Shown here one piece after another: positions 12,643-22,568 of a DNA stretch of 64,000 bases. The notes under the pieces were generated by a model that had not been told where the DNA came from, made no database searches, and saw only the letters and a list, made by a program, of their open reading frames with translations. Positions within the stretch are counted from its first letter, which is position 1; every line of letters starts with the position of its first letter. The stretch is from Massarina eburnea CBS 473.64 (lineage: Eukaryota > Ascomycota > Dothideomycetes > Pleosporales > Massarinaceae). The translations under genes were made by a program, and so were the position numbers. The stretch lies in the NCBI GenBank assembly GCA_010093635.1, contig MU006777.1:1252824-1316823 (forward strand), in the 5' to 3' direction.

Positions 12643-13767
12643 ATGGATGACGTCCGCAAACTCACGGAAGACTACCCATGGATCCAGACTCCTCTGGTCA
12701 TCGGAGCCCCCATGCGCCTCATCGCGCTCGCAGACTTGGCTGTGGAGATCACAAAAGCTGGTACGCATCCCTCCTTTGCCCAAACGTCCAACCCTGACAC
12801 AAACGTAGGAGGCATAGGTTTCATCGGTTCTGGAACCGATACCGATGACCTCTCTATCCACCTTCAATCCGCCCAGAAACTCCTTGAAAACTCGCCCTCT
12901 TCCATCTCATCCTCGACCCTGCCAATAGGCGTGGGCTTTATTAATTGGGGTGCCTCCCTTGCCACTGCTCTTTTGGCAATCGAAAAGTATCGGCCAGCAG
13001 CCGCATGGTTCTTTGCGCCCGCCTCCATCTCCTCTCTTCAGACATGGGCCGAAGGCGTCCGTAAAGCCTCACCGGAGACGAAGATATGGGTTCAGATCGG
13101 GAGCGTCAAAGAAGCGGTCGATGTAGTTGAGTCGGTAAAGCCGGACGTGCTTGTGGTCCAGGGAACGGATGCTGGAGGGCACGGGTTAGCCCAGGGCGCC
13201 TCCCTTATCTCCCTTTTGCCAGAAGTAACAGACGTGGTACACAACCTCGCCAGAACTCAGTCCATCACCGCCCCAGTGGTCATAGCAGCTGGTGGCATTG
13301 TAGAAGCTCGCGGAGCAGCTGCGGCGCTGACTCTCGGTGCTTCCGGGGTTGTAATGGGCACGCGATTCCTCGCTTCACATGAAGCTGTCATACCAAAAGG
13401 CTATCGTGATGAAGTCCTTCGAGCCAATGATGGAGGACAGACGACAGTCAGGACGAAGGTATATGATCATTGTCGCGGGACCACTGGATGGACGGAGACG
13501 CACAATGGTCGTGGAATCGTCAATAAAACACACACAGACTCTGTGGCTGGGTTATGTCATGAGGATAACAAGAAACTGTACGAGGAGGAGGTGAAGAAGG
13601 GCGATGCAGGATGGGGTGTGGAGGGCAGGATGACAACTTATGCGGGGTCTGCCATCGGACTTATAAAAGAGGTCAAGAGCGCAAAAGATATCGTGCAGGA
13701 AGTCCGAGAGGGCGCAAAAGACGTGCTGGGAAGGTTGAACGGTGCTGTGGTGGTTGGAAAGCTGTAG
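12643..13767 (+). CDS. nitronate monooxygenase (2-nitropropane dioxygenase family)
   Basis: This is a predicted FMN-dependent TIM-barrel oxidase of the NMO/2-NPD family, which oxidises alkyl nitronates such as propionate-3-nitronate. Two exons, 12643-12760 and 12809-13767, give 358 residues. The 48-bp intron is an in-frame multiple of three, so it hides within a longer open frame; removing it restores VEITKAG then GIGFIGSG, the normal family block. Other family motifs are PLVIGAPM at the N-terminus, VVQGTDAGGHG (near residue 165, with the catalytic-type His) and AAGGIVEARGAAAALTLGASGVVMGTRF for phosphate/FMN binding. It is divergent from the ABC transporter. The substrate is not shown by sequence; detoxification of nitro compounds is an inference. 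Confidence 0.88.
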   Translation: MDDVRKLTEDYPWIQTPLVIGAPMRLIALADLAVEITKAGTHPSFAQTSNPDTNVGGIGFIGSGTDTDDLSIHLQSAQKLLENSPSSISSSTLPIGVGFINWGASLATALLAIEKYRPAAAWFFAPASISSLQTWAEGVRKASPETKIWVQIGSVKEAVDVVESVKPDVLVVQGTDAGGHGLAQGASLISLLPEVTDVVHNLARTQSITAPVVIAAGGIVEARGAAAALTLGASGVVMGTRFLASHEAVIPKGYRDEVLRANDGGQTTVRTKVYDHCRGTTGWTETHNGRGIVNKTHTDSVAGLCHEDNKKLYEEEVKKGDAGWGVEGRMTTYAGSAIGLIKEVKSAKDIVQEVREGAKDVLGRLNGAVVVGKL

Positions 13768-13871
13768 GAGCAGTCAAAGTGAAGTTTCTACAAGGCTTTA
13801 CGTACCAAGTGTGTATTGTACAACATGCGCTTCTATAATACACCACTCCACTCCATTGAAGTCCCACAAAC

Positions 13872-15361
13872 CTACATTCTTAACCTCACACTCGCTCTCT
13901 CGAGCTCTCCTATGTTTCCCATCCCGGCCAAGCTCCACTTCTCGGCCACAAACCCATCATCGACCTGGTGTCGTAACATACCACTCTCGGCATAGTACTC
14001 TATGATACTCCTAGCCTCCTCCTTGGTCAGCCCGCCAGCCTGAATAACATCTAGGTCGGTCGTTTTAGGATCTTGAAGACCCTTTAGCACCTCCATGACG
14101 CGGCCATCAACATTCCTGTACAAGTCCCATCGTGGGAGATTGTCAGGGCTATTTTGCAGAGCCTCGGCGACCTTGACGCAGTGGTCTAGAGCTGGGGATG
14201 TGGGTGCATTGGACCGCGATGTTGCGGCGAGTACGACACCGCCGTTGGGGAGCGACTTCTGGCCCGAAAGATGGTCGACAAAGTGCCGTACGAGAGTCAG
14301 GTCGTGGGCATGGATCGGCGTGAATTCAGCGGACATGTACTCGGATTCCCGCATGATGTGGGACAGACCGTCGATGGCGAGCATCACCGGGGGACGTCCA
14401 GGCTGTAACAGCTCCTGCCAAAGGGCAGTGAAGACTGGCCAGGAGACTTCGGGATTGACCATGCCTAGCTCGACCAGATTCTTCAATGTGGGGTTTGCAG
14501 GGAGCGGGAGCGGAAGTTTGGGGTTGGTGGTGACGCTGATGCCTTCCAGGATCGCGCCGTTGGCCTTGAGAATCTGATGGAGAAGATTTGCCGTGTACGT
14601 GTCTTGGGTGTACTGCGGCGGGCTGGACTTGGGGAGAGGGGCGTAGTCGGTGTGGGCGTTGACGATGTCCTGGGCTGCGGACACATTAGTCATGCTCTCT
14701 TCTTACTTTCTGCTCGCCATTGCCGCTGCATACCGTCGGGCAGGTTGACAACCACCCAGCCCCTCAACGTGGCCACAGCCAGGCCTTGGAGCAAGAGCGT
14801 GCTCTTCCCGCTCATCCTGTCCCCGCTCAGCACCCGCCGTATCGTCTTGCGTTGCTGGCCGTCTTTCGCGGCACCCTCCACCTCCTTCATCAGCCCGACC
14901 AGCTGCATCGTCTCCTTGCGCATCAGCGCGGCCGGCCGTCTGAACAGACTCCAGCCCTGCGTCGGCTTGAAGGCGTCCACGGCCCTCAGCGCATCCACAA
15001 CGTCGGCCGGAAAGCCCATGACTCTGCCCTCGTTCGCGGCGTCCAGGGCGTTCGACCTGCTCAGATCCTTGAGAGACGGGACTTCCAGTGCGTTGTCGTT
15101 GGTCAGCACGATGCGCTTGCGCTGCGCCCTCCGCTCTCCCTGGACCGGCCGCTTGCCCGTGTCCTGCGTGAATCCGGACTTGCCCTTCTTGACATTGAGC
15201 GTCCTGGTCCCTCTTTTGGGCGGTGCCACCGTGCCCTTCCTCTTCGGCGGCGGGTTGGCGAAGCGCGCGGCCGACGTGGAGAAGCAGGCAGTCGGGACAG
15301 CGAGCCGCGTTCGCACGCCCTTCAGACACAGCGGGGGCGGCACTGGCGGCATTGGCGGCAT
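13872..15361 (-). CDS. RSM23: mitochondrial small-subunit ribosomal protein mS29 (DAP3/Rsm23)
   Basis: This is a GTP-binding protein of the mitoribosomal small subunit. Two exons, 15361-14734 and 14674-13872, join in phase across a 59-bp intron (GTATGC donor, GACTAAT branch point, CAG acceptor) to give 476 residues. The N-terminus is basic and Arg/Ser-rich after a Pro run (CLKGVRTRLAVPTACFST), consistent with a mitochondrial presequence. A P-loop-like GDRMSGKSTLLLQG lies near residues 182-195, followed by GWVVVNLPD and AQDIVNAHTDYAP, and later by PVMLAIDGLSHIM as the Walker-B-like strand. It is divergent from RRS1, so two ribosome-related genes share one promoter interval. Confidence 0.9.
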
Positions 15362-15644
15362 TGTGGCGATGGGCGGGCTGCTGCAGTTGCAAATATATAT
15401 GGTGAATATATATCTACATGGCGGCTGAAAAAGCTCGGAGGTCCGATCGATGCCACCAATTGCGCCCTAGCCCCGAGACGGCCTAGCGCTCTCTGTCCCG
15501 CAGCAGCAGCCGCCAAAAAATCATTCGGGGGCCTTGCAAGATGCGACCGCCCACCACGCCGCCCACCACGCAGCCTTCACACCCACATCCACACCCACAC
15601 CCACACCCACATACCCTCACACACACCCTTGCCGCAGACGTGCC
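15362..15644. promoter_or_regulatory. bidirectional region RSM23 / RRS1 with CACACC microsatellite
   Basis: These 283 bp separate divergent start codons. Between about 15580 and 15630, immediately upstream of the RRS1 ATG, lies an imperfect CACCCACAC tract. No other motif is clear. Confidence 0.5.
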
Positions 15645-16327
15645 ATGTCCGACACAGAGATGGGTGGTATTACGTCGCCGCCGAATGCTGCAGCCTCAAT
15701 GACAGAGTCCACTCTCACCAGCCGACGGTATGCTCCCATCCGCACCCGCACCCGCACCCGCTGACCACCGCCAGACCCGTGACCGTCGACAAGCCCACGC
15801 CCTTGACCTTCGACCTCGGCAACCTCCTCGCCAACGACCCCAACCCCGTCGTCTTCTCCGATCGCGACCATCTCGAAGAGACGCTCTCCGCCAATGCGCG
15901 CGATGCCGCCCAGGCCCTCATAAACCAGCTGCTCTCGACCTGCGAAATCAAAGCCTCGGCCGACGGCGTGCACCTCGTGCTGCCCGCGCCAACAACCCTG
16001 CTTCCGCGCGAAAAGCCCGTCCCCGAAGAGAAGGCGCCGACCAAATGGGAGCTCTTTGCCAAGAAGAAGGGCATCGCCCAGAAGAAGCGCGACGGCAAGC
16101 TGGTATACGACGAGGCGAGCGGCGAGTGGGTTCCGAAGTGGGGATACAAGGGCAAGAACAAGGAGGGCGAAAACGATTGGCTTGTCGAGGTGGACGACAA
16201 GAAGGAGACGGAGTCGGGCCAGGCGCACGATGCCAGGACAGACGGCCGACGGGAGCGCAAGGAGAAGGTCAGGCGCAACGAGAGGAAGCAACGCGCGAAC
16301 GAGCGGAACTCCAGAAAGTCTGGCTAG
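15645..16327 (+). CDS. RRS1: ribosome biogenesis regulatory protein RRS1
   Basis: RRS1 is a nucleolar factor that with Rpf2 recruits the 5S RNP (uL18/uL5/5S rRNA) to pre-60S particles. Two exons, 15645-15727 and 15775-16327, give 211 residues; yeast Rrs1 is about 203. The start MSDTEMGGITSPP is short and in phase across a 47-bp intron. Diagnostic blocks are LTFDLGNLLANDPNP, the run TKWELFAKKKGIAQKKRDGKL and YDEASGEWVPKWGYKGKNK. The C-terminus is highly basic (RRERKEKVRRNERKQRANE). The long open frame upstream of this gene is antisense shadow of mS29 and is not part of the protein. Confidence 0.93.
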
Positions 16328-16849
16328 CGCGGTGGAGAAAAATTGGACCTGCATGAAGATGAGTGGGAGAGTGAGCCTTCTTCGTGAGAGTTGCATGCAT
16401 TGGGCGGCGTTCTAGGCGGGATGAACATCATCACTGTTTGACTTGCGAGATATGCATAGTCTACAAAAGGCGTTTCAATGTACTCATTTGGGACGTGGTG
16501 TGCTTATATAGTCAAGCTTTGTTTCTCCAATTACAGTACGAGGCCAATTCCCAGCATTCATGCACGTCTTCTGAAGTGATTGCCAAATACTCCCGCACTG
16601 TCTTATTGAAACGTCCAACCAACCATCATAGAGCTCCTCGAACCACAGTGCCCATCCACAAATAGCAACATAGCCGGCCCCACCCCACGATCCAAGCCAC
16701 TGCCCCTCACTGTCTTGTTCTAGTTTCAATGGCGAGGAAAAGTCTTCAATCTACTATTTTTCCGCCTTTTGGTTCTCTTGAAAAAAAAATCTTTGCTGTA
16801 TATAGGCGATATAATTCTGATTTCGGCCATCTATCAAGCAAAACAAATC
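16328..16849. other. intergenic RRS1 to tRNA-Gln
   Basis: No gene is recognised in these 522 bp. They hold the RRS1 3' UTR and the upstream flank of the tRNA. Confidence 0.4.
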
Positions 16850-16936
16850 GGTTTTGTAGTGTAGCGGTTATCACTCCGGATTCTGATCCTCTCATCAGAA
16901 TCTTCCGGCAACCCCGGTTCGATTCCGGGCAAGACC
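16850..16936 (+). tRNA. tRNA-Gln (anticodon CTG) with 16-nt intron
   Basis: The acceptor stem GGTTTTG pairs with CAAGACC with one G-U. The D arm is GTG-TAGCGGTTAT-CAC, and the anticodon stem is CCGGA/TCCGG. The loop reads TTCTGA, then a 16-nt insertion, then T, so the anticodon is CTG and the intron sits at the canonical position one base 3' of the anticodon. The variable loop is CAAC. The T arm CCCGG-TTCGATT-CCGGG carries a clear B box. The mature length would be 71 nt before CCA. An oligo-T run at about 16953-16963 can serve as Pol III terminator. This is the only tRNA I found. Confidence 0.92.
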
Positions 16937-17140
16937 TTCATTTAGATGAAATGCGTTTTCTTTTTGCCCTCCTGTGGTTGTCTTTTGGTCGCTGGATAAT
17001 GAAGAAGGAAGGAGGTTTTTCTTTTTGGTGGTGCGACTTAAGCGAGCTCACAAACCGAGTCCTCGCGTCTTTGCTTCTCTCTTAAAACACGCCTTCAATA
17101 GTACACCCCTTCGTAGTGTGCGAATCCCATGCCATACCTC

Positions 17141-18097
17141 TCACAGCGTCTTATACTCCCTTGCCCAAGCGTCTCTCTTCCCAACCACAACCTTTGTCAT
17201 CTCCCTGACCCTCACGCTCTCGGGTAGCCATTCCAAAATAGCCATCTCCAGTGCATGTTTCCAATACGGCACCACAACGCTCATTTCCCTCCTAACTGCC
17301 TCGTCGACTCTGCCCACGACATGGCCCGCAAATTGTATAGCACTTGGCGACCCCGGCGTAACTCCTAGCCTGTTGTTCATCGAGTGCACGTCTCCGGGGA
17401 CAATAGCCAGAACATCGATAGGAATTCCGAGAACACGAAACTCCCGGTTGTTGGAGACGGATAGCCCGATGATGTAGGCTTTGGTTGCAGAGTAGAGCGC
17501 CATGTAGGGGAGGCCCACGTACGAGGCCGAGGAGAGGTTGAGGATCAAGGAGCGTGGGGAGGCGTTCGCCTTTAGATATGGGACCATGAGGCGCGTTAGA
17601 TGGGTCATGAAACCCGCGTTCAACGAAATAGTATCATCGATCCCGGTGGTTGGATCGAAGTCCGCAAAGGGTCGCATGGCGGGGTGCGTTTGTGGTATAC
17701 TTCCCACGTTATTGACCAGTATCGTAATAGTTAAGCTTTTAACTTGTTGCACCAGATTCTCAATGTCCGAGATTGAGGCCGTCATGCAATTGAAGCTGAA
17801 TGCTTTGATGTTGCCATTAGGAAAGTCCTTGCGAAGGCGGGCTTCTGCCTGGAGGATTTCCTCGTGCGCGAAGATGATGACGCCGAAGCCCAGGGAGAGC
17901 AGGTGATGCGCAGTCGCATAGCCTATACCGCCGCTGGAACCGCTGATAAGAGCCCATGATGCCCCTTCTTTGCGTTTGTAGGCTTGGAGTGGAGTGGCTG
18001 GGATGCGGAAGTAGAATGCGTAGAATCGGTAGATCTGGTAGAAGACATAGATGCCGATAATTGCGAGGCCACCATTAGATAGAATTGAGAAGATCAT
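17141..18097 (-). CDS. membrane-anchored short-chain dehydrogenase/reductase (3-ketoacyl-CoA reductase-like)
   Basis: This is a single-exon gene of 318 residues. It has an N-terminal hydrophobic segment (residues about 8-30) followed by a Rossmann fold of the classical SDR type: SGSSGGIG at 52-59 for NADP(H), NNVG at 129-132, catalytic Ser near 190 and Tyr202-x3-Lys206 (YSATK). The layout of a membrane segment before the Rossmann fold resembles the Ifa38/HSD17B12 very-long-chain 3-ketoacyl-CoA reductase group, but the sequence is divergent. The specific substrate is not evident. It is convergent with the tRNA-Gln flank. Confidence 0.85.
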   Translation of the reverse strand: MIFSILSNGGLAIIGIYVFYQIYRFYAFYFRIPATPLQAYKRKEGASWALISGSSGGIGYATAHHLLSLGFGVIIFAHEEILQAEARLRKDFPNGNIKAFSFNCMTASISDIENLVQQVKSLTITILVNNVGSIPQTHPAMRPFADFDPTTGIDDTISLNAGFMTHLTRLMVPYLKANASPRSLILNLSSASYVGLPYMALYSATKAYIIGLSVSNNREFRVLGIPIDVLAIVPGDVHSMNNRLGVTPGSPSAIQFAGHVVGRVDEAVRREMSVVVPYWKHALEMAILEWLPESVRVREMTKVVVGKRDAWAREYKTL

Positions 18098-19709
18098 GGT
18101 TGTGAGAACGGCAGGAAAAAGGCAGTATATGATTCATAGAAAGGAGCGCTACGTACACCCATTCATACGGCATCCTGCCGGATTATGGTCGGGCCGCGCC
18201 CGCTAAGATCGCATGCATACCATAGTGAGAGCTTGAGGATTTGTTGGGACGAAAGAGATAGTAGAGTGAATATTAAGGGGTTGTTTGAAATTGAGATATC
18301 ATTACTAATATATCATACTTAATAAGTAATATCAGTATATAGTTGAGTATATAGAAAGGGGAAGAAAGGGGACTAAAGAAAGACCTGAGGGATGAGGTGA
18401 AGGCGATGTTCAGGTCGAACGTTACCTTTCGCCTGATGCTTTTGGATGCTTCTATTGGACAGTACACCCAGGCTTATCGTCATCTACTCCCAGGCCAAGG
18501 TATGAGAATGTAGAAGACCCAGCGCCATCCCCTCGCTTCCATCAAAACTAGGTTAACGCAGAATCAGCGGGTGACTATGCAATAAGCATACCCATGCTGT
18601 TGTTTAGTGCGCAGCCAACTGTAAAGACAACGAAGAGGACGCGAGGGGTGTCACCAATGTCACGGCCCCGAGACAAGCAACCAGCGATCATTTCTTCGAC
18701 TTGGGCCAGTTTTGAGGGTTCTCGGGATCGTCAGGCATATTCCCATCTACGATGTTGGAATCGTGCTCTTACGCGCCCTCTGATAACTCCTCACCAAGCG
18801 TCAGGCCATCTTGAAAAGATGGTAATCTATTTTTGGTTATGGTCAGCAGAGTACTTCGAAGCCATTGGGGATGTTTTTTGCGTAAAATAACCTCGGCCAT
18901 GAGATGTATCGAGTGTGTCCGCAGAAAGCCATCCTTACCAGAAGGGAACTGCTGCATGGTCGAACATGGGTGTAAGATATTGTTCAATGTATAGGAAAGC
19001 AGCCAAGGGGGTTTCCCACCAGACATCCTGACCCTCCGTCGTTACGCTTTGGCTCCCGCCGCTTACCTTTAAAGGTAGCTTCCTCATTGAATCGCACGTG
19101 GTCGTTAGTAAACGGAGCATCGGCGTGTAGCATGCCAACCGGCCTATCAACGTCCGCAGGATGACTATCCGTATGCAGCACTTGTCCTAGTGGCTTAAGC
19201 CACCGCAATCGTGAATATAGAGTGCTTGTTTTTTTCTATGACACGATGATTTTCTCTGCCACTCGCTTTGCTCGCTTGCTGGTTGCCTGTCAGTCTCTTG
19301 CACCTAGTCATCTAGGCCGTGGTGAATCTCATGCTTAATCCGGTCCTGTTCTTATAGATACTCCTGTGAGACAATACATATCGTAGTTACCTTTGGAGAA
19401 GAGATGTTTCGATCGCGGGCCAATGTCATCATCTAGAATTGTGATGCCGCAAGTATACGCACGTCTCGCCGTCGTAGCATGCGACTTCTACTCAGTGTGA
19501 CAGCGTTCGCGAGATGGAGAACAGGAACAGCAAGGGGTGGGCTCGAGACCGAATGTTATTTCATGAGAAGCCGAAATGTTGGACTACCGCGCCTCTGCCG
19601 TGAAAGAGATTCCCATAGAATGCAAATGACCGGACCACGCCCGGACCCTTTTCCCGCTGTCGGTATCATCGCTCGTTCTTCCCCTTGTCATCACCACTGC
19701 GGCCATCGC
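18098..19709. other. 1.6-kb intergenic region with AT-rich patch and gene-like fragments
   Basis: An AT-rich stretch lies at about 18290-18360. On the minus strand between about 18890 and 19210, two overlapping frames look protein-like (HADAPFTNDHVRFNEEATFK and WWETPLAAFLYIEQYL) but do not join by any splice that I could make work. They may be remnants of a decayed gene. No intact gene is supported. Confidence 0.35.
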
Positions 19710-20051
19710 TTATCGCAGCCTCCTAGCCTCGCGTTCGGACTCGAGCAGGCAGAGAATGTCGTTCTCACGGACTGCCAGCAATTAGCCTCCCTCTCTCCTA
19801 TCCTGTGTGTTGCGCTGCCGTACCTGGTCCTTTGACGTTTCGGATGATGCTTCGGGTTGTGTCGTCCATGAACTCGACGCGGCACTGGGTAACACCACCA
19901 CGGGAGCCTGTCCTTTGTCAGATCCTGCCTCAACAGCCACGCTCGCTCCTTCTCATGACATCGCGAAGCCTTCGATATGGGCGGACGTACCGGTGCGGCC
20001 GAGAACGCGGGTGACCTTGACGAGCTTGACGGGAACCTTGGCGGTATCCAT
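19710..20051 (-). CDS. RPS28: 40S ribosomal protein eS28
   Basis: This is a component of the small cytosolic ribosomal subunit near the mRNA exit. Three short exons, 20051-19991, 19907-19824 and 19771-19710, give 68 residues, the standard length. The first exon encodes MDTAKVPVKLVKVTRVLGRT, the second SRGGVTQCRVEFMDDTTRSI and the third RENDILCLLESEREARRLR, an essentially canonical eS28 sequence. Introns are 83 and 52 bp; both are phase 1 and keep frame. No single open frame covers the gene, so it is easily missed. It lies about 650 bp upstream of and divergent to HIS1. Confidence 0.95.
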
Positions 20052-20704
20052 GGTTGCAATCTGTCGCGGTCAGCGGATGTGAAAATCGAGGGCTATTGTC
20101 TCGCATACGTGTGTGTAGTCGGGAGACTGAGATGTGTGGAAGACCGGTGTCGTGGAGGTTGGATTGGGCGTGGGCGTGCAGGTGACTGACTTACCAAAAT
20201 GCTCGGATCGTGTGCGTCGGCTCGCTAAACCTTTCTGCCGTGCGCCGCCCCTCACCGCCCTCGGCAACAGCGCTAGTCCCAGGACGGCTACCTCGGTACG
20301 CGGGCATGGTGGGGGATCGGATAGCTGATTGGTGCGTCATTCCTCAATTTTCTGCTGCTTGCCGCAGCCGCAATCGGAGCGAGTCTTCATATTTTGGATG
20401 ACTGGTAAGCTTTGCGACGTACAATGTGACAGTCCTAGATTGCTTACTGAGCTTTCCCGGGCTCCCGTGAGCTTTGGCTGAGCTTCGGGGCGGACGATTG
20501 TGCACCGCAAAACTACTAATCCGTCCACATTGCGTCCCACATACTACAGTTCGTGCATTACTTACTGTGGTACTACGGCTTCCTTAACGCAGACCCAATA
20601 AAACCGGCTCACAAAGACCCTCTTTGCATACACAATCACAGACTAGCAGCACGCCTCGAGACCCCGGCCCACCAACCCCCCTGGTGTGCGTTCGTTATAG
20701 AAAG
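20052..20704. promoter_or_regulatory. intergenic region RPS28 / HIS1
   Basis: This stretch separates two divergent genes and presumably contains both promoters and any RPS28 5' UTR intron. I see no additional gene. No GCN4-type TGACTCA site is visible near HIS1. Confidence 0.4.
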
Positions 20705-21931
20705 ATGGATCTAGTCAACTCGTAAGCCTCGCCCTCCTCCCCATCCAGCTCTGCAGATGACCATGGGCTCCGTCGACTTCACAAACGGCGCCAATGGCAA
20801 TGGCAACGGCAACAACGTTGTTGCGAGCAGGCCGCGCGAGGGGAGTCGATGTCTGCCTTTCATATCTGACGTGTTCGGCTACAGTCTAAACGACCGGCTG
20901 CTGTTTGCGGTGCCCAAGAGTATGTCTTCCCCTGGGATCTCCCCATTCATCGCTGATTGGGCATGTAGAGGGCCGCCTGCACCAAGCTTGTTTGGATCTC
21001 CTTCACGGCTCAGACATCCAGTTCCACCGCCACTCGCGACTCGACATCGCTCTCGTCAAGAACCACCCGCTCGCTCTGGTGTTCCTCCCGGCCGCCGATA
21101 TCCCCACGTTTGTCGGTGAAGGAAGGGTGGATCTGGGCATAACTGGGCGCGACCAGGTGGCCGAGCATGAGTGTGCGGTGCCACCGACAGACACAACGGG
21201 CGTGGAGGAGGTGTTGGACCTTGGCTTTGGAAAGTGCAAGCTGCAAGTCCAGGTGCCGCTGAGGGGCACGTTGACGAAACCGGAGGACTTGGTCGGAAAG
21301 AACGTCGTCACGAGCTTCACAAACCTCACAGAGCAGTACTTCCGGAAACTCGAGGCACAACACGAGACTAAACAGAAGACGAACATCAAATACGTCGGCG
21401 GGAGTGTGGAGGCTGCCTGTGCGCTCGGCGTGGCAGACGGCATTGTCGATCTAGTTGAATCTGGAGAGGTGAGTGACACCCCTCTGGATGAACTTTGCTG
21501 ACGTCTAACCTGTTGTAGACTATGCGCGCTGCGGGTTTGACAGCCATCTCCACCGTAGTTGAGTCAAGTGCTGTCCTCATCAAGTCGAAGCACCCGTCAG
21601 ATTCCAAGCTTGTCGACCTCATTACCGCTAGAATCAAGGGGGTGATAAGTAAGCCACATATTGTCCCTCCAAGGTGCACCACTGACTCCCAGCAGCCGCG
21701 CAGAAGTACGTTCTGTGCACGTACAACATTGAGCGCGCCAAACTCGGCGTTGCCTGCAAGATTACCCCTGGTAGACGTGCGCCCACGACGACCTCGTTGG
21801 AGGAGGATGGCTGGGTTGCGGTTTCCGTCATGGTCCTGAAGAAGCAGATTGCGGTTGTCATGGATCAACTCACTGAGGCCGGTGCCTGCGACATCTTGGT
21901 CATGAAGATCGACAACTCACGTACAATCTGA
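20705..21931 (+). CDS. HIS1: ATP phosphoribosyltransferase (HIS1)
   Basis: HIS1 catalyses the first step of histidine biosynthesis, condensing ATP and PRPP, and is feedback-inhibited by histidine. Five exons give 305 residues: 20705-20721, 20885-20919, 20969-21468, 21519-21648 and 21696-21931. Exon 1 is only 17 nt (ATG GAT CTA GTC AAC TC). Joined over a 163-bp intron it gives MDLVNSLNDRLLFAVPKKGRL, matching the conserved HIS1 N-terminus. The ATG at 20757 lies inside intron 1 and is a decoy. The PRPP-binding and catalytic core includes VDLGITGRDQV and ADGIVDLVESGETMR. The C-terminal regulatory domain includes TPGRRAPTTTSLEEDGWVAV. Intron 4 ends in a tandem acceptor CAGCAG; the second use gives ITAQKYVL. 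Confidence 0.94.
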
Positions 21932-22274
21932 TGTACAGTGTCTGCATGAGTTTATGGAGTACCATAGAGTAAGGATATAAGAATATACTTGGACTTGTTT
22001 GACCCCTACCTTACCAGCCCCGCCGTCCTTTTTTATTCACACTGGTGAAATGTTCCGCTCGTCGCGCTTTCGTTCGACGTGTGGAATGAGGCAGTGAAAT
22101 CACGTGATCAGCATGTTACAGGGGCTGGACGACCAAACATTGCAAAATATTCGAGCGATGTTATCCAGAGGCAAGGGCGAAGATTGCGAGAGTCAAGCGA
22201 GATCTCTTCTCGCGATTTCTGGCACCTTCGATGCATGCATCGCCTCTATGTAGTGAGTCCCACGGTCTCGAGAG

Positions 22275-22297
22275 TTCTAGAATCTTGCCGAACTTTC
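22275..22297 (+). promoter_or_regulatory. heat-shock element (five alternating units)
   Basis: The sequence TTC-ta-GAA-tc-TTg-cc-GAA-ct-TTC alternates inverted nGAAn units at 5-bp spacing, with one mismatch in the middle unit. It lies about 290 bp upstream of the likely Hsp start codon and fits an Hsf1 binding site. Confidence 0.75.
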
Positions 22298-22384
22298 TCC
22301 GAGCATCCTCATGCATCCATCACACTGTCTTGAGCTCAGCCAAGATCTTCCATTCCCAAAGCCAGTGTTTTCTACAACGGCCCC

Positions 22385-22397
22385 GAAAGTTCTAGAA
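22385..22397 (+). promoter_or_regulatory. heat-shock element (perfect three-unit)
   Basis: GAA-ag-TTC-ta-GAA is a perfect three-unit HSE. It lies 16 bp upstream of the TATA box for the adjacent small heat-shock gene. Confidence 0.8.
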
Positions 22398-22412
22398 AAC
22401 CTCACCATGGAG

Positions 22413-22420
22413 TATATATA
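22413..22420 (+). promoter_or_regulatory. TATA box of the small heat-shock gene
   Basis: TATATATA lies directly downstream of the HSEs. Transcription should therefore begin about 30-60 bp later, which rules out in-frame ATGs further upstream as translation starts. Confidence 0.7.
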
Positions 22421-22568
22421 CCGCCTTCTTCGACGCCCGGAAGTCCCATCAACAACCATCAACAAAGCAACCGGCAATCCTATGCAACCAATACGAAACA
22501 CTCTACGAAGAGTTACATACAACATTCACCGCAACACAAAGCCCGCAGCTACGCGAAACTACTCCAAC

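Noticed and set aside
14720..15644. Upstream 300 codons of the long plus-strand frame that ends in RRS1
   Set aside because: This part is antisense to mS29, and RRS1 has a clear ATG at 15645 followed by a phase-correct 47-bp intron.
22311..22481. N-terminal extension of the Hsp20 frame
   Set aside because: It contains a perfect heat-shock element and the TATA box, so it should not be in the mRNA.
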